Source: Campylobacter concisus (lineage in GTDB: Bacteria; Campylobacterota; Campylobacteria; Campylobacterales; Campylobacteraceae). From it: DNA of 64,000 bases. Location of the stretch: NCBI RefSeq assembly GCF_003048535.1, contig NZ_PIRQ01000004.1, positions 1 through 64,000 of the forward strand. The letters are read 5' to 3'. Below the pieces are notes generated by a model. It saw only the letters and a list, made by a program, of their open reading frames with translations, was not told the origin of the DNA and did no database searches. Numbering within the stretch: position 1 is the first letter of the stretch; each line of letters begins with the position of its first letter. Below, in pieces: positions 1 through 8,462 of this stretch. Made by a program: the position numbers and the translations under genes.

Positions 1-5
1 GTGGT

Positions 6-563
6 ATGTGGGTGGATGGGGATGAGGGGGTTGGGGTTTGCACCATAAATAATAATATAATTTATATTACTAGAAAGTGGGAATATAAAGCATCCAGTCA
101 CTCATCTAGTTCTACAGTAAGTGAATTTAAAATTAGCGATAGTGATTTAACAGGCTATATATTAGAACCATATGGCGAAAGCACAAAACAGTCTGGTCAA
201 GACAAAAGAATACCTACAGGAAAATATAATCTAGTATGGCATGTTTCTACAAAATATTCAAAAGACAAATACTCCAAAAATAAGCGTGGAAATTTTTTAG
301 AAAATGGATTTCCAAAATTATATAATAATGATGTTCCTAAAAGTAGAGCCATATTAATACATGTTGGTAGCAAAGGAGAGCATTCTGAAGGATGTTTGCT
401 GCCAGGAAGCGATGTCGTTGTTAGTGAAATAAATGGAAAAAGATACGTTACAGGTGTTTCTGGCAACATAAACAAATTCTATCAGCTTATAGAATATATC
501 GAGAGCAATGGAATAGATAACGTAAAAGTTGTGATTGAGGAAAAATACGAAGATTATAAATAA
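6..563 (+). CDS. DUF5675 family protein (start uncertain, may extend left of window)
   Basis: The 185-residue product has the DUF5675 pattern: a short beta-rich start (ITRKWE near residue 21), a KRIPTGKY segment near residue 68, and a core IHVG (H119) followed by SEGC (C130). The His and Ser-x-Gly-Cys spacing recalls the catalytic motif of YkuD-type L,D-transpeptidases, so a cell-wall related activity is possible, but this is inference. No signal peptide is visible. The reading frame is open to the left edge, so the true start may lie outside the window. The next gene overlaps its end by 29 bases. DUF5675 genes are often seen near phage or secretion-system genes; none is visible here. Confidence 0.7.
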   Translation: MWVDGDEGVGVCTINNNIIYITRKWEYKASSHSSSSTVSEFKISDSDLTGYILEPYGESTKQSGQDKRIPTGKYNLVWHVSTKYSKDKYSKNKRGNFLENGFPKLYNNDVPKSRAILIHVGSKGEHSEGCLLPGSDVVVSEINGKRYVTGVSGNINKFYQLIEYIESNGIDNVKVVIEEKYEDYK

Positions 564-1131
564 AATAATTCTTTTATGGCTAATGGTATTTGTGTCGCCA
601 TCTCTTTTTGCAGAGCAAACCACCGAGAAGTGTTTTAATGGCTTTTTAGATAATAAAGCACATTTTGCCAAACAAGATAAATTTGACGATTTTGATTTTT
701 CTAACATTTTAGCTGACAAGCGTATAAAATTTTTGGGTTATATCGGAGCCAATTATCAAAGACTACATATAAATTTTGATAGCATTAAAAAGATATCAAG
801 GTCAAAATATATAGTATCTGGCAACTATAAAATAACCGAAGAAGCTCGCCCATTTAACGGCGAAATTAAAATATCTGAAATAAGAAAATATACAAATTTT
901 AACTACGGTGTTGATGATTTTATGAAAGGCAAAATCAATGCCCAAGGCATAGCCTTGGCGACCTATTTTATAAAAGGCGAAACAGAAAAATTTCAAGCTA
1001 AAGGCTGCATGCTAACAAGATGGTACATTGACAACGATGAAAAATTGCTATACGACGATATATCAGAAGATGAGGATTTGTACGCAAATAATTTTTTTGT
1101 GGAGAGTGTAAGGTGGACAAGGTACAAATAA
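535..1131 (+). CDS. hypothetical exported protein, possible immunity-type protein
   Basis: I do not recognise the family. The 198-residue product begins with a clear Sec signal peptide: basic residues, then a hydrophobic stretch ending in SLFA before EQTT, at about residue 26. The only start that keeps the signal is TTG at 535, inside the end of the DUF5675 gene, which suggests translational coupling. The mature part is polar with two cysteines (C33 and one near residue 163). A small exported protein directly after an enzyme-like gene fits an effector-immunity arrangement, but nothing in the sequence proves it. Codon use is very AT-rich. Confidence 0.55.
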   Translation: MRKNTKIINKIILLWLMVFVSPSLFAEQTTEKCFNGFLDNKAHFAKQDKFDDFDFSNILADKRIKFLGYIGANYQRLHINFDSIKKISRSKYIVSGNYKITEEARPFNGEIKISEIRKYTNFNYGVDDFMKGKINAQGIALATYFIKGETEKFQAKGCMLTRWYIDNDEKLLYDDISEDEDLYANNFFVESVRWTRYK

Positions 1132-1260
1132 AGCCATGCGCATGGGGTCATTGCAGGATACCAAATAGCGGCGATCTTGACATACATGGGGGCTGGGGAA
1201 TTTAGTCCGAACCCAAAATATCTTGGCAACGGCTGGAGCGACTTTAATAAAGATGAATAA
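1132..1260 (+). pseudogene. C-terminal remnant of an unknown protein
   Basis: Immediately after the stop at 1129-1131 the same frame stays open for 42 codons and reads like a genuine protein tail (HAHGVIAGYQ near its start, NPKYLGNGWSDF near its end) before TAA at 1258-1260. It has no start codon of its own. A second frame (1111-1203, GTG to TAG) also gives protein-like text with KPCAWGHC and DIHGGWGI. I read both as leftovers of a rearranged coding sequence, perhaps the end of a toxin or effector. The stretch overlaps the first codons of the next gene. Confidence 0.35.
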
Positions 1261-1807
1261 AATTGCAATGAAACACTTTTTAATACTATCTCTAATTTTA
1301 GGTTTTCTAAATTTAACAGCTAGTGAAAATTTACCGCGCACAACAAGCATAGACAAAATCAAAGTAGGTAAAATTTTACCTACAAGTAATTTATCATCTA
1401 AAAAAATCAAATATTTTTTAGACGGTGAAAAAGCAAGCTTCATAAATTTATCAAGAACACAGATAATGACGCTCGATTTTTGTTGTGGTGGTAGCGGTGA
1501 GGTCCAAAGGATAAATGTCAAATTTTTTGATAAAAATTTGACTAAAGATTATATAAATTCCAGCAAAATAAAAGATTTCACTACAAATTCTGGCATAAAA
1601 CTTGGCGACAAACAAGACCAAATTTTAAAGAAACTAGGTAAGCCAAACGATCTGCAAGAAGAAAATGCCACCTCTATCGTCACCTACATCACTGAGCAAA
1701 ATGAGAGCAAACTCTTACAAGAATTTGATATGCCATTCTACTACGAGAAATTCATCTTTTCTAATGGAGTTTTAAAAGAGTATGAATTTGGGTTTGAGTA
1801 CCCGTGA
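1253..1807 (+). CDS. hypothetical exported protein with BamE/SmpA-like motif
   Basis: The product is about 184 residues if it starts at ATG 1253; ATG 1268 is equally possible, and a TTG at 1223 would only add residues before the signal peptide. A signal peptide (MKHFLILSLILGF, cleavage likely after LTAS) is clear, and there is no lipobox. The mature part contains GIKLGDKQDQILKKLGKP, which resembles the G-x-s-x(4)-v-x(3)-l-G-x-P turn of BamE/SmpA-like domains. It begins within the terminal codons of the preceding remnant. Its role is unknown; an orphan immunity or envelope protein are both possible. Confidence 0.5.
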   Translation: MNKIAMKHFLILSLILGFLNLTASENLPRTTSIDKIKVGKILPTSNLSSKKIKYFLDGEKASFINLSRTQIMTLDFCCGGSGEVQRINVKFFDKNLTKDYINSSKIKDFTTNSGIKLGDKQDQILKKLGKPNDLQEENATSIVTYITEQNESKLLQEFDMPFYYEKFIFSNGVLKEYEFGFEYP

Positions 1808-1908
1808 TATTCCGCGGACCAGGATATCAATTCCATAGAGAAGCAAAGGATATATTACAGCCTAAAAGCGTAGAATTTCTACTCTTCGTCCAAATTTATT
1901 TCAGGTAG
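1804..1908 (+). pseudogene. short coding remnant
   Basis: A 34-codon open frame from GTG 1804 starts with FRGPGYQFHREAKDILQPK, which reads like real protein and not random translation. It runs into the end of the convergent exonuclease gene and has no ribosome-binding site. It is probably another scrap of the decayed locus to its left. Support is weak, resting on protein-like composition only. Confidence 0.2.
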
Positions 1909-2910
1909 TTTCTCTTCGATAAAGCTCTTATCTTTTTTGGTAGCTGACGCAACCTCACTAGCTTTTTTTAAAAGCCCATCAAGCCCTTGTCTTGCCAAAC
2001 GCTCATTTAGCTGCTCTGGCGTATCTTTCACGCCATCAAGATCACTAAAATCATCAAATTCTTCATCGTCTTCTTTTTGTATCTTTATCTCGTAATCAAG
2101 CTTACCATTAAGTCTAGCTAGCTCGTCGCTTATCGCAGTGCAAAAGACCTCAGTGTATCCTCTGTGAGCGCAGTTTTTGGCTAGAAATTCACTCATCACG
2201 TTTAGGTGATTTATATAGTCATCTTGCAAGATATTTGCCTGTAAAAGCTCGAATTTTAAAAAAAGCCAGTAGGTATTAAGCACGTCACTTTCGCAGTATT
2301 CGTTGATCTTATCAAGCTCATCTGCATAGTATAGCTCAAGCACTTGATCGCCGTGCACATCGTACTTGCCAGGTAAATTTAAGCTAGCGCAAAGTGTGTC
2401 AAGCTTTAGCCCTCTTACGCTTCCAAAATCGCTTATAAAATCAAGCAAATCAAGGTGAAATTTAGGCGAATACCTTGCCCTATAGTTTTCCCATTTGTTT
2501 TTGTTTAGCTCTTTATTTTCGCTCTCGTAATACGCCGCTGCATTTAGGTTATAACGCATCGCACGCACCATTAGCATAGGCAGGTCAAAGCCTCTGCCAT
2601 TAAAACTAACAAGCCTTGGATTGTAGTCATTTATAAATTTTAAAAATTTAGCGATGATCTCGCGCTCGTCCCTGCCCTCCATCGTGCTAACTTTTAAAAA
2701 TTTGCCGTACTCATCAGCCATTACCGCAGAGATAGCCACGACTCTATGAAACATCACAGGCAAAAACTCACTCCCACTGGCCTCTTTTTGCAGCTTCATC
2801 GCTTGCACGCTCACATCTTCATCGCTCCCATCAATGCCATAAATTTTTCTTATCAAATTTGCATCAGGTATCGTTTCGCAGTCAAAGACACAGATGTAAC
2901 TTTTCGCCAT
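1879..2910 (-). CDS. PolB-like 3'-5' exonuclease family protein
   Basis: A 343-residue predicted exonuclease of the DnaQ/RNase H fold, in the group annotated as predicted 3'-5' exonuclease related to family B polymerase proofreading domains. The acidic motifs are present: FDCE (D10, E12), FNGRGFDLP (D109) and YCESDVLNTY (D209), which would bind two metal ions. Residues 280-343 are a charged tail. No polymerase domain follows, so it acts alone, probably in cytoplasmic DNA repair or turnover. It is divergent from the heptosyltransferase gene. A gene in this position beside waaC also occurs in C. jejuni as far as I recall. Confidence 0.8.
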   Translation of the reverse strand: MAKSYICVFDCETIPDANLIRKIYGIDGSDEDVSVQAMKLQKEASGSEFLPVMFHRVVAISAVMADEYGKFLKVSTMEGRDEREIIAKFLKFINDYNPRLVSFNGRGFDLPMLMVRAMRYNLNAAAYYESENKELNKNKWENYRARYSPKFHLDLLDFISDFGSVRGLKLDTLCASLNLPGKYDVHGDQVLELYYADELDKINEYCESDVLNTYWLFLKFELLQANILQDDYINHLNVMSEFLAKNCAHRGYTEVFCTAISDELARLNGKLDYEIKIQKEDDEEFDDFSDLDGVKDTPEQLNERLARQGLDGLLKKASEVASATKKDKSFIEEKLPEINLDEE

Positions 2911-2973
2911 TTTAGCCCTTTTTTAAGCATTTTTTTTTAAAATCATACCAAAAATTTATATCTAAAGTGATCA

Positions 2974-3948
2974 ATGCAAAACAAAAATCAACTAAAAATA
3001 GCCATCGTCAAACTCTCCGCTCTTGGGGATATCGTGCACGCAGCTATTGTGCTTCAGTTTATCAAAAAGCACTATCCAAATGTCCATATCACGTGGCTAA
3101 TTGATGCTCGTTTCGCAAGTCTTTTAAAAAATCATCCGCTTATCGACGAGCTAGTCGTTTTACCGCTTAAACAAAGCTTTAAACAAAGCTATAAGATACT
3201 AAAAACCCTTGGTAAATTTGACAAAGTGATCGATCTGCAAGGACTTTTTAAATCAGCCATCGTAGCAAAAATAATAGGCAAGCAAACTTATGGCTTTAGC
3301 AGAGAAAGTGTCAAAGAAAAGATCGCGGCTAGGCTTTATAGGCATAAATTTAAGATCGACTACAATGAAAATATCATAGTTAGAAATTTAAGCCTTGTTG
3401 GATACGCTCTAAATTTTAGCTTTGAAGCAAGTGAAATTTTAGAAAAAGTACCTTGCTTTGAAGCAAGTGAAATTTATAAAAATGAAAGTGATAAAAAACG
3501 CGTTTTGATCGCTGCCTTTGCAAGCGAAGAGAGTAAAATTTATAACAAATTTAAAGACGTAATTAGATTACTTGATGGATGTGAAATTTACCTTTGCTAC
3601 GGAAGTGAGAGCGAGAAAGTAAGGGCTGAGGCGATCATCTCAGGCACCTCAGCAAAACTACTTGAAAAACTAAGCATAAAAGAGATGATAAGCTTCATTA
3701 CAAGTTGTGATTTAGTAATTGGCAACGATAGTGGTCTAACGCACCTTGCTTGGGCGATGAATAGGCCTTCTATCACGCTTTTTGGCAACCGTCCAAGCCA
3801 CAGAAATGCTTACATCACTGATAAAAATTTAGTTATAGATATGGGCAAGCAAATAGACGCCAGAAGTATCGATAAAAACGACTTTTGCATAAGAGAAATT
3901 TACCCTGAAACGGTTGCAAATTTTGCAAAAAGGCTGCTAAATGGATAG
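2974..3948 (+). CDS. waaC: lipopolysaccharide heptosyltransferase I
   Basis: A GT9 glycosyltransferase of 324 residues that adds the first L-glycero-D-manno-heptose to Kdo in the LPS inner core, at the cytoplasmic face of the inner membrane. Family signs are the N-terminal KLSALGDIVHA motif with D19, IDLQGLFKSA in the middle, and the nucleotide-sugar site VIGNDSGLTHLAWA near residue 250. It opens the rightward LPS operon and overlaps the acyltransferase gene by 8 bases. Within it, a 12-codon stretch beginning FEASEI is repeated in tandem (3419-3475). Length is normal for the family. Confidence 0.93.
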   Translation: MQNKNQLKIAIVKLSALGDIVHAAIVLQFIKKHYPNVHITWLIDARFASLLKNHPLIDELVVLPLKQSFKQSYKILKTLGKFDKVIDLQGLFKSAIVAKIIGKQTYGFSRESVKEKIAARLYRHKFKIDYNENIIVRNLSLVGYALNFSFEASEILEKVPCFEASEIYKNESDKKRVLIAAFASEESKIYNKFKDVIRLLDGCEIYLCYGSESEKVRAEAIISGTSAKLLEKLSIKEMISFITSCDLVIGNDSGLTHLAWAMNRPSITLFGNRPSHRNAYITDKNLVIDMGKQIDARSIDKNDFCIREIYPETVANFAKRLLNG

Positions 3949-4834
3949 GCTCTATCTAGCTGGCTTTTACACATTAAAATTTCTTATATTTATATTGCCA
4001 AGCTCCCTTCAAAACCTGCTTGCTAAATTTTTAGTATTTGCATTTATGAAGCTTAAAAAAAAGAGATTTCACGTCGTGATGACAAATTTAGACCTCGCTT
4101 TTGGCGAGACAAAGAGCAAAGAAGAGAAGCTAGAGATCGCCAAAAAATGCTACTACAACTTTGCAAAATATCTTGGTATAAATTTCATTCTCAATCAAAA
4201 CACGACAAAGCAAAAGATACTTGAGCAAGTTGTTTTTAAAAATGAGCACTTTTTACTTGATGCGATAAAATCTGGCAGGCCTATCATCGTTACAACGGCA
4301 CATTTTGGGCAGTGGGAGATATTTGGCCTAGCTGTCGCGGCTCGCTTTGGAGCTTCTTCAGCGCTTGGCAGAAGGCTTGATAGCAGCGTCATGGATAAAA
4401 TTTTAAGAGCAAATAGAGCGCAGTTTGACGTGGAGCTAATCGATAAAAATGGCGGCGCAAAAGATATCTTAAAAGCGCTAAAAGCTAGGCGAATAGTAGG
4501 AATTTTAGTAGATCAAAACACAGCGCCAAAAGATGGCATAAAGGTGCAGTTTTTTGGCAAAGACGTGCTTCACACGCCAGCTGCAAGCGTGCTAGCTCAA
4601 AAGACAAATGCCCTTATCATAAACGCATTTATCTACCAAAAAGGTGAAAATTTAAATGAAATTTGCTTTGAAGAGCCTATCGACATAAGTACGTTTGACA
4701 AAGAAGATGCTGTGCAAAAAGCGACGCAAATGCAGTGCAGCGCTTGCGAAGAGATGGTTAGAGCAAGGCCTGAGGAGTACTTTTGGTTTCACAAACGCTT
4801 TAAAAGATTTTACGAAAAAGAGTATGAATGCTAA
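3941..4834 (+). CDS. lpxL: lipid A biosynthesis late acyltransferase
   Basis: A 297-residue member of the HtrB/LpxL (WaaM) family that adds a secondary acyl chain to Kdo-lipid A at the inner membrane. The catalytic H-x4-E motif is present as HFGQWE (H121, E126), and an N-terminal hydrophobic segment (residues 8-35) anchors it. The sequence GILVDQNTAPKDG matches the second conserved block of the family. It overlaps waaC by 8 bases and the next glycosyltransferase by 7, so it is translated with them. Which acyl-ACP it uses cannot be told from sequence. Confidence 0.9.
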   Translation: MDRLYLAGFYTLKFLIFILPSSLQNLLAKFLVFAFMKLKKKRFHVVMTNLDLAFGETKSKEEKLEIAKKCYYNFAKYLGINFILNQNTTKQKILEQVVFKNEHFLLDAIKSGRPIIVTTAHFGQWEIFGLAVAARFGASSALGRRLDSSVMDKILRANRAQFDVELIDKNGGAKDILKALKARRIVGILVDQNTAPKDGIKVQFFGKDVLHTPAASVLAQKTNALIINAFIYQKGENLNEICFEEPIDISTFDKEDAVQKATQMQCSACEEMVRARPEEYFWFHKRFKRFYEKEYEC

Positions 4835-5532
4835 GTGTCGTCATCTTAACTTTTAACAGCCAAAAATATCTACAAGAAGTGCTAGAAAGTACAAATTTTG
4901 CAGATGAGGTCATCGTGGTTGATAGTGGCTCACGAGACAGCACAAGGCAAATTTGTGATGGCTTTAGTAACGTGAAATTTCACGAGCAAGCTTGGCTTGG
5001 ATTTGGCGCGCAAAAGCAAAAGGGCGTGGATCTAGCCAAAAACGAGTGGGTCTTTGTGCTTGATAGTGATGAGGTGATCACAAATGAGCTTAAAAATGAG
5101 ATCATCAGCACACTAAAAGAGCCAAAATTTATGGCTTACAACGTAGCTAGGCTAAATTTTTTCTTTGGTAAAGCGATCAAAAATATGGGGTTCTATCCAG
5201 ACTACACAGTGAGGCTTTTTAACAAAAATTTTGCCAAATTTGATGGCAGAGCCGTGCATGAAAAGGTCATTTTAAATGATGACTCACAAAAGCTTGGAGC
5301 GCTTAAAAATCACTTCTTGCATTACGCATATGAGAGCATCGAGCAGTTTATCGCTAAGCAAAATCGCTACTCAAGCATGGGCGCAAAAAAGAATTTATTT
5401 AAAGCTCTAACAAGCCCAGCGTGGACATTTTTTAAGCTTTATGTGCTAAAAGGTGGCTTTAAAGAGGGCTTTACTGGCTACATCATAGCCAGACTTTACG
5501 CTCAGTACACATTTTGGAAATATATAAAATGA
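4828..5532 (+). CDS. family 2 glycosyltransferase, LPS core (WaaE/LgtF-like)
   Basis: A 234-residue GT2 enzyme with the nucleotide-binding loop ADEVIVVDSGSRDST near residues 27-41 and the metal site DSDEVI near residue 78. The pattern GFGAQKQKG followed by a FYPDYTVRLF block places it with WaaE/LgtF-like beta-1,4-glucosyltransferases, which put glucose on the first heptose of the core. In C. jejuni the gene in this position is a two-domain glucosyltransferase; this copy has one domain. The donor sugar is inferred. It ends with an ATGA overlap onto the next gene. Confidence 0.82.
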   Translation: MLSVVILTFNSQKYLQEVLESTNFADEVIVVDSGSRDSTRQICDGFSNVKFHEQAWLGFGAQKQKGVDLAKNEWVFVLDSDEVITNELKNEIISTLKEPKFMAYNVARLNFFFGKAIKNMGFYPDYTVRLFNKNFAKFDGRAVHEKVILNDDSQKLGALKNHFLHYAYESIEQFIAKQNRYSSMGAKKNLFKALTSPAWTFFKLYVLKGGFKEGFTGYIIARLYAQYTFWKYIK

Positions 5533-6590
5533 AAATACTTATAATTAAATTTAGAAACATCGGTGACGTGCTTTTGACCACGCCGCTCATTGAAAATTTG
5601 CACCACTACTACCCAGATGCAACCATTGACTTTGCTCTAAATAAAGGGACTGAAGCGATGGTTGAGGGCAATCCTCATATAAACAAGATCCACATTTACG
5701 ATAGACAAAGTGCAAATTCTGGCTTTTTTAAAAAGCTCGGCACAGAGCTAAAATTTATAAGGGCAATCAAAAAAGAGAAGTACGATATGGCGGTGCAAAC
5801 AACCACGGGAGACCGCGGCATCATCATCTCAAAATATGCAAAGATCAAAAAAATAGTAGGCTTTCTTGGCAAAAATCAATCAATAAATAAACTTCTAAAC
5901 GTCAAAGCAAAATACTATGAAAATTTTTCACATACTATCGATCATAACCTAAACGCTTTAAGAGCTTTGGGATTTGAGCCAGTTAGCAAAAAGGTGAGTG
6001 TATTTTCGGACGAGAGTGTGGAGCATCTAAATTTACCAAAATGTTTTGTTCATATGCATCTTACAAGCCGCTGGATGTTTAAATGCGCAAATGATGAGAG
6101 CATGGCAGAGCTCATTGACTACTGCGAAAATGAGCTTGGTGTAAAGATCGTGCTAACAAGTGATAATAAAGAAAATGAGCTAGAAAAGCTAGCAAGCGTG
6201 CTAAAAATTTGCAAGAGTGAGCCTATAAATTTAGGCGGTAAGCTAAATTTGAAACAAACTATCGCCCTATCAAAGCATTCAAGCCTTTTTATCGGTGTTG
6301 ATACCGCCATCATGCACATTGCCGCTGCTAATGATGTGCCAGTCATAGCCTTTTTTGGTCCAAGCAATGCTTTTGAGTGGGGGCCTTGGGATAACTCACT
6401 CATGGAAAATGGCTATACAGCCCAAAATGGTATACAAAGCATGGGCAAACACACTGTTTATCAAAAAGACTGGGACTTTGTGCCTTGCGACAAAGAAGGC
6501 ATAGCAAGGCATGGTGTAGAAAAAACATTGATGGATTTTAGCGACGAAATGCCAAAAATAAAAGCAAAAATAAAAGAAATTTTAGGATAG
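5529..6590 (+). CDS. GT9 heptosyltransferase, WaaQ/heptosyltransferase III type
   Basis: A 353-residue GT9 enzyme. The N-terminus MKILIIKFRNIGDVLLTTPL closely follows the family III heptosyltransferase signature, and FIGVDTAIMHIAAA near residue 258 is the ADP-heptose site. I place the start at ATG 5529, overlapping the previous stop as ATGA; a TTG at 5514 would add five residues. It should add a further heptose, or a related sugar, to the inner core. It is not a typical WaaF, and no other GT9 gene besides waaC is in the window. Confidence 0.85.
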   Translation: MKILIIKFRNIGDVLLTTPLIENLHHYYPDATIDFALNKGTEAMVEGNPHINKIHIYDRQSANSGFFKKLGTELKFIRAIKKEKYDMAVQTTTGDRGIIISKYAKIKKIVGFLGKNQSINKLLNVKAKYYENFSHTIDHNLNALRALGFEPVSKKVSVFSDESVEHLNLPKCFVHMHLTSRWMFKCANDESMAELIDYCENELGVKIVLTSDNKENELEKLASVLKICKSEPINLGGKLNLKQTIALSKHSSLFIGVDTAIMHIAAANDVPVIAFFGPSNAFEWGPWDNSLMENGYTAQNGIQSMGKHTVYQKDWDFVPCDKEGIARHGVEKTLMDFSDEMPKIKAKIKEILG

Positions 6591-6594
6591 GCAG

Positions 6595-7668
6595 ATGAAT
6601 ATTCTTCATACGCAGACACTTTTTAATTGGGGTGGCGAGCAAAACAAGACACTAAATGAGATGCTTTTTATGCGTGAGATGGGTCACAATGTCATACTTT
6701 TTTGCAACCCAAACTCTCAGATAGAAAGCATTGCAAAAGAAGAAGGCTTTAGTGTTATAGCACAAGAGATGAATAAGAAAAATTTTCATAAAAGCGTACC
6801 AGCACTTTGCGAAGCAATAAGCTCGAACAAGATAGATGTCTTGATCACACACGGCTCTACTGATAGCTGGGTTGGGGCAATTGCTGGGCTATTTTACAGA
6901 AGCAAAGGCGTTAAATTTTACAAGGAAAGGCATAATCTTTTTCCTATAAAAGGCTTTCTCTCAAAACTCATGCACAAAAAGCTATTTGATAAAATTTTAT
7001 ACATCTCAGATAGTGTCAAAGAGTATCTTCTAAGCATCGGCGTTAGCAAAGATAGGCTCTTTTTTATGCCAAGCACGGTCGATGTGAAGGCGATAGATAC
7101 TACAAAAAGCACATTTAGAGATGAGTTTAATATATCTCAAGATGAGCTAGTTATCGGTACATTTACTTCGCTTTACCGCAAGAAAGGTGTCTTTGACTTT
7201 GCAAATGCAGCAAAAGAGATTTTAAAGTCAAAGGATGCGACTATTGTATTTTCTGGCAACATTAGCGACAGCACAAAAGAGCAGATCGCCTCTATGTTTG
7301 ATGAAAAAGATAAGATCATCTTCACTGGCTTTAGAAATGACGCGGCAAATATCATAAAAGGCTTTGATATTTACGTCTTTGCCTCGCATTCCGAGGGACT
7401 TGGTACGGTCTTGCTTGAGGCGATGAGCTCAAAAGTACCTATCGTGGTCTATAACAACGCACCGATGAACGTGCTAGTTAAAGATAAAGAGCGTGGGCTT
7501 TGTGCTAAAAATTTAGATGAAATTTCGCTAAAAGAGTGCATTTTGGAGCTGATAAATGAGCCTGAAAAAGCCAAAATTTACTCACAAAACGCCTTTAAAT
7601 TTGTGGATGAGAACTTTAGCCATAAGGCGCTAAAAGAGGCTATTAAAAATTTACTGGAGCAAAAATGA
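6595..7668 (+). CDS. family 4 glycosyltransferase
   Basis: A 357-residue GT4 enzyme with the GT-B fold. The N-terminus contains NWGGEQNKTLNEM, typical of the acceptor-side Gly-rich loop. The C-terminal donor domain has GTFTSLYRKKGVFDFANA and the E-x7-E motif in SEGLGTVLLEAMSS near residue 270. It overlaps the deacetylase gene by 4 bases. The same two-gene order (GT4 then deacetylase) is repeated on the opposite strand at 9755-11559. It probably extends the LPS core or O-chain; the sugar is unknown. Confidence 0.88.
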   Translation: MNILHTQTLFNWGGEQNKTLNEMLFMREMGHNVILFCNPNSQIESIAKEEGFSVIAQEMNKKNFHKSVPALCEAISSNKIDVLITHGSTDSWVGAIAGLFYRSKGVKFYKERHNLFPIKGFLSKLMHKKLFDKILYISDSVKEYLLSIGVSKDRLFFMPSTVDVKAIDTTKSTFRDEFNISQDELVIGTFTSLYRKKGVFDFANAAKEILKSKDATIVFSGNISDSTKEQIASMFDEKDKIIFTGFRNDAANIIKGFDIYVFASHSEGLGTVLLEAMSSKVPIVVYNNAPMNVLVKDKERGLCAKNLDEISLKECILELINEPEKAKIYSQNAFKFVDENFSHKALKEAIKNLLEQK

Positions 7669-8462
7669 ACTACCCAGTTTGCGTGCTAACGATGCACCAC
7701 TGCAATAACAATGAAAACGACTTTGCTATTAAACCAGAGCTATTTAAAAAAGCGCTTCTAATGGCGCTTGATGAGGGCTATAAATTTATAAATTATGGCC
7801 AGTTTAAAGATATCGTTGCTGGTAGAGTAAAGGCTCATAAAAAGAGCATTTTACTAACTTTTGATGATGGGTATTTTGATAATTATAAATTTGCATTTTC
7901 TATCCTAAAAGAGCTAAATATCCCAGCTGTGTGCTTTTTGATAACAGATAAGATCAAGGATTTTAAAAGGAAAGATTACGACTTTGCATTTAAAAAACAT
8001 AAAGAAATAGACTACGAAAAAGATGCGGAGTATTTTTTAAATTTAGACGAGATCAGGCAGATGCAAGAGAGTGGTCTTTTTGAGTTTGATAGCCATACAG
8101 CGAGCCACTTTTCTTGCAAAAGTAACGATGAAGAAAAATTAAGAGAGGAATTTTCTAGCTCACTAGCCAAGATAAAAGAGCTATTTCCTGAAAAAAAAGA
8201 ATTTGGATTTTGTTTTCCCAAAGGGCACTTTAACGAGCTTTCACTAAAAGTTGTAAGAGAGTATTATGACTTTGCCTTTAGTGTGATAGATGGTGGATTT
8301 TGCGCAGGAGATGATAAATTTAAGATAAGACGTATTGATATCTCAAACAATGCAAAGAGCGAAAAAGACTACATTTTTAGGGTCAAAAAGAAGCTTTTTA
8401 TCTATTCTACGCCGGTGCTAGGAAATTTATATTCAAATTTTAGAAATAGAGGATATAAATAA
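7665..8462 (+). CDS. NodB-type polysaccharide deacetylase
   Basis: A 265-residue member of carbohydrate esterase family 4. The metal and catalytic motif LTFDDGYFDN near residue 66 and the zinc-binding FDSHTASHF near residue 145 are intact. No signal peptide or membrane segment is seen, so it may act on a lipid-linked sugar in the cytoplasm. Its C-terminal tail (KKLFIYSTPVLGNLYS) resembles that of the deacetylase at 9755-10513, which suggests the two are paralogues. It overlaps its neighbours by 4 and 1 bases. The substrate is likely an N-acetylated LPS sugar, by inference. Confidence 0.85.
   Translation: MNYPVCVLTMHHCNNNENDFAIKPELFKKALLMALDEGYKFINYGQFKDIVAGRVKAHKKSILLTFDDGYFDNYKFAFSILKELNIPAVCFLITDKIKDFKRKDYDFAFKKHKEIDYEKDAEYFLNLDEIRQMQESGLFEFDSHTASHFSCKSNDEEKLREEFSSSLAKIKELFPEKKEFGFCFPKGHFNELSLKVVREYYDFAFSVIDGGFCAGDDKFKIRRIDISNNAKSEKDYIFRVKKKLFIYSTPVLGNLYSNFRNRGYK

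Noticed and set aside
5514-5528. TTG start for the WaaQ-like gene
   Set aside because: The ATG at 5529 gives the canonical GT9 N-terminus and the usual ATGA overlap.
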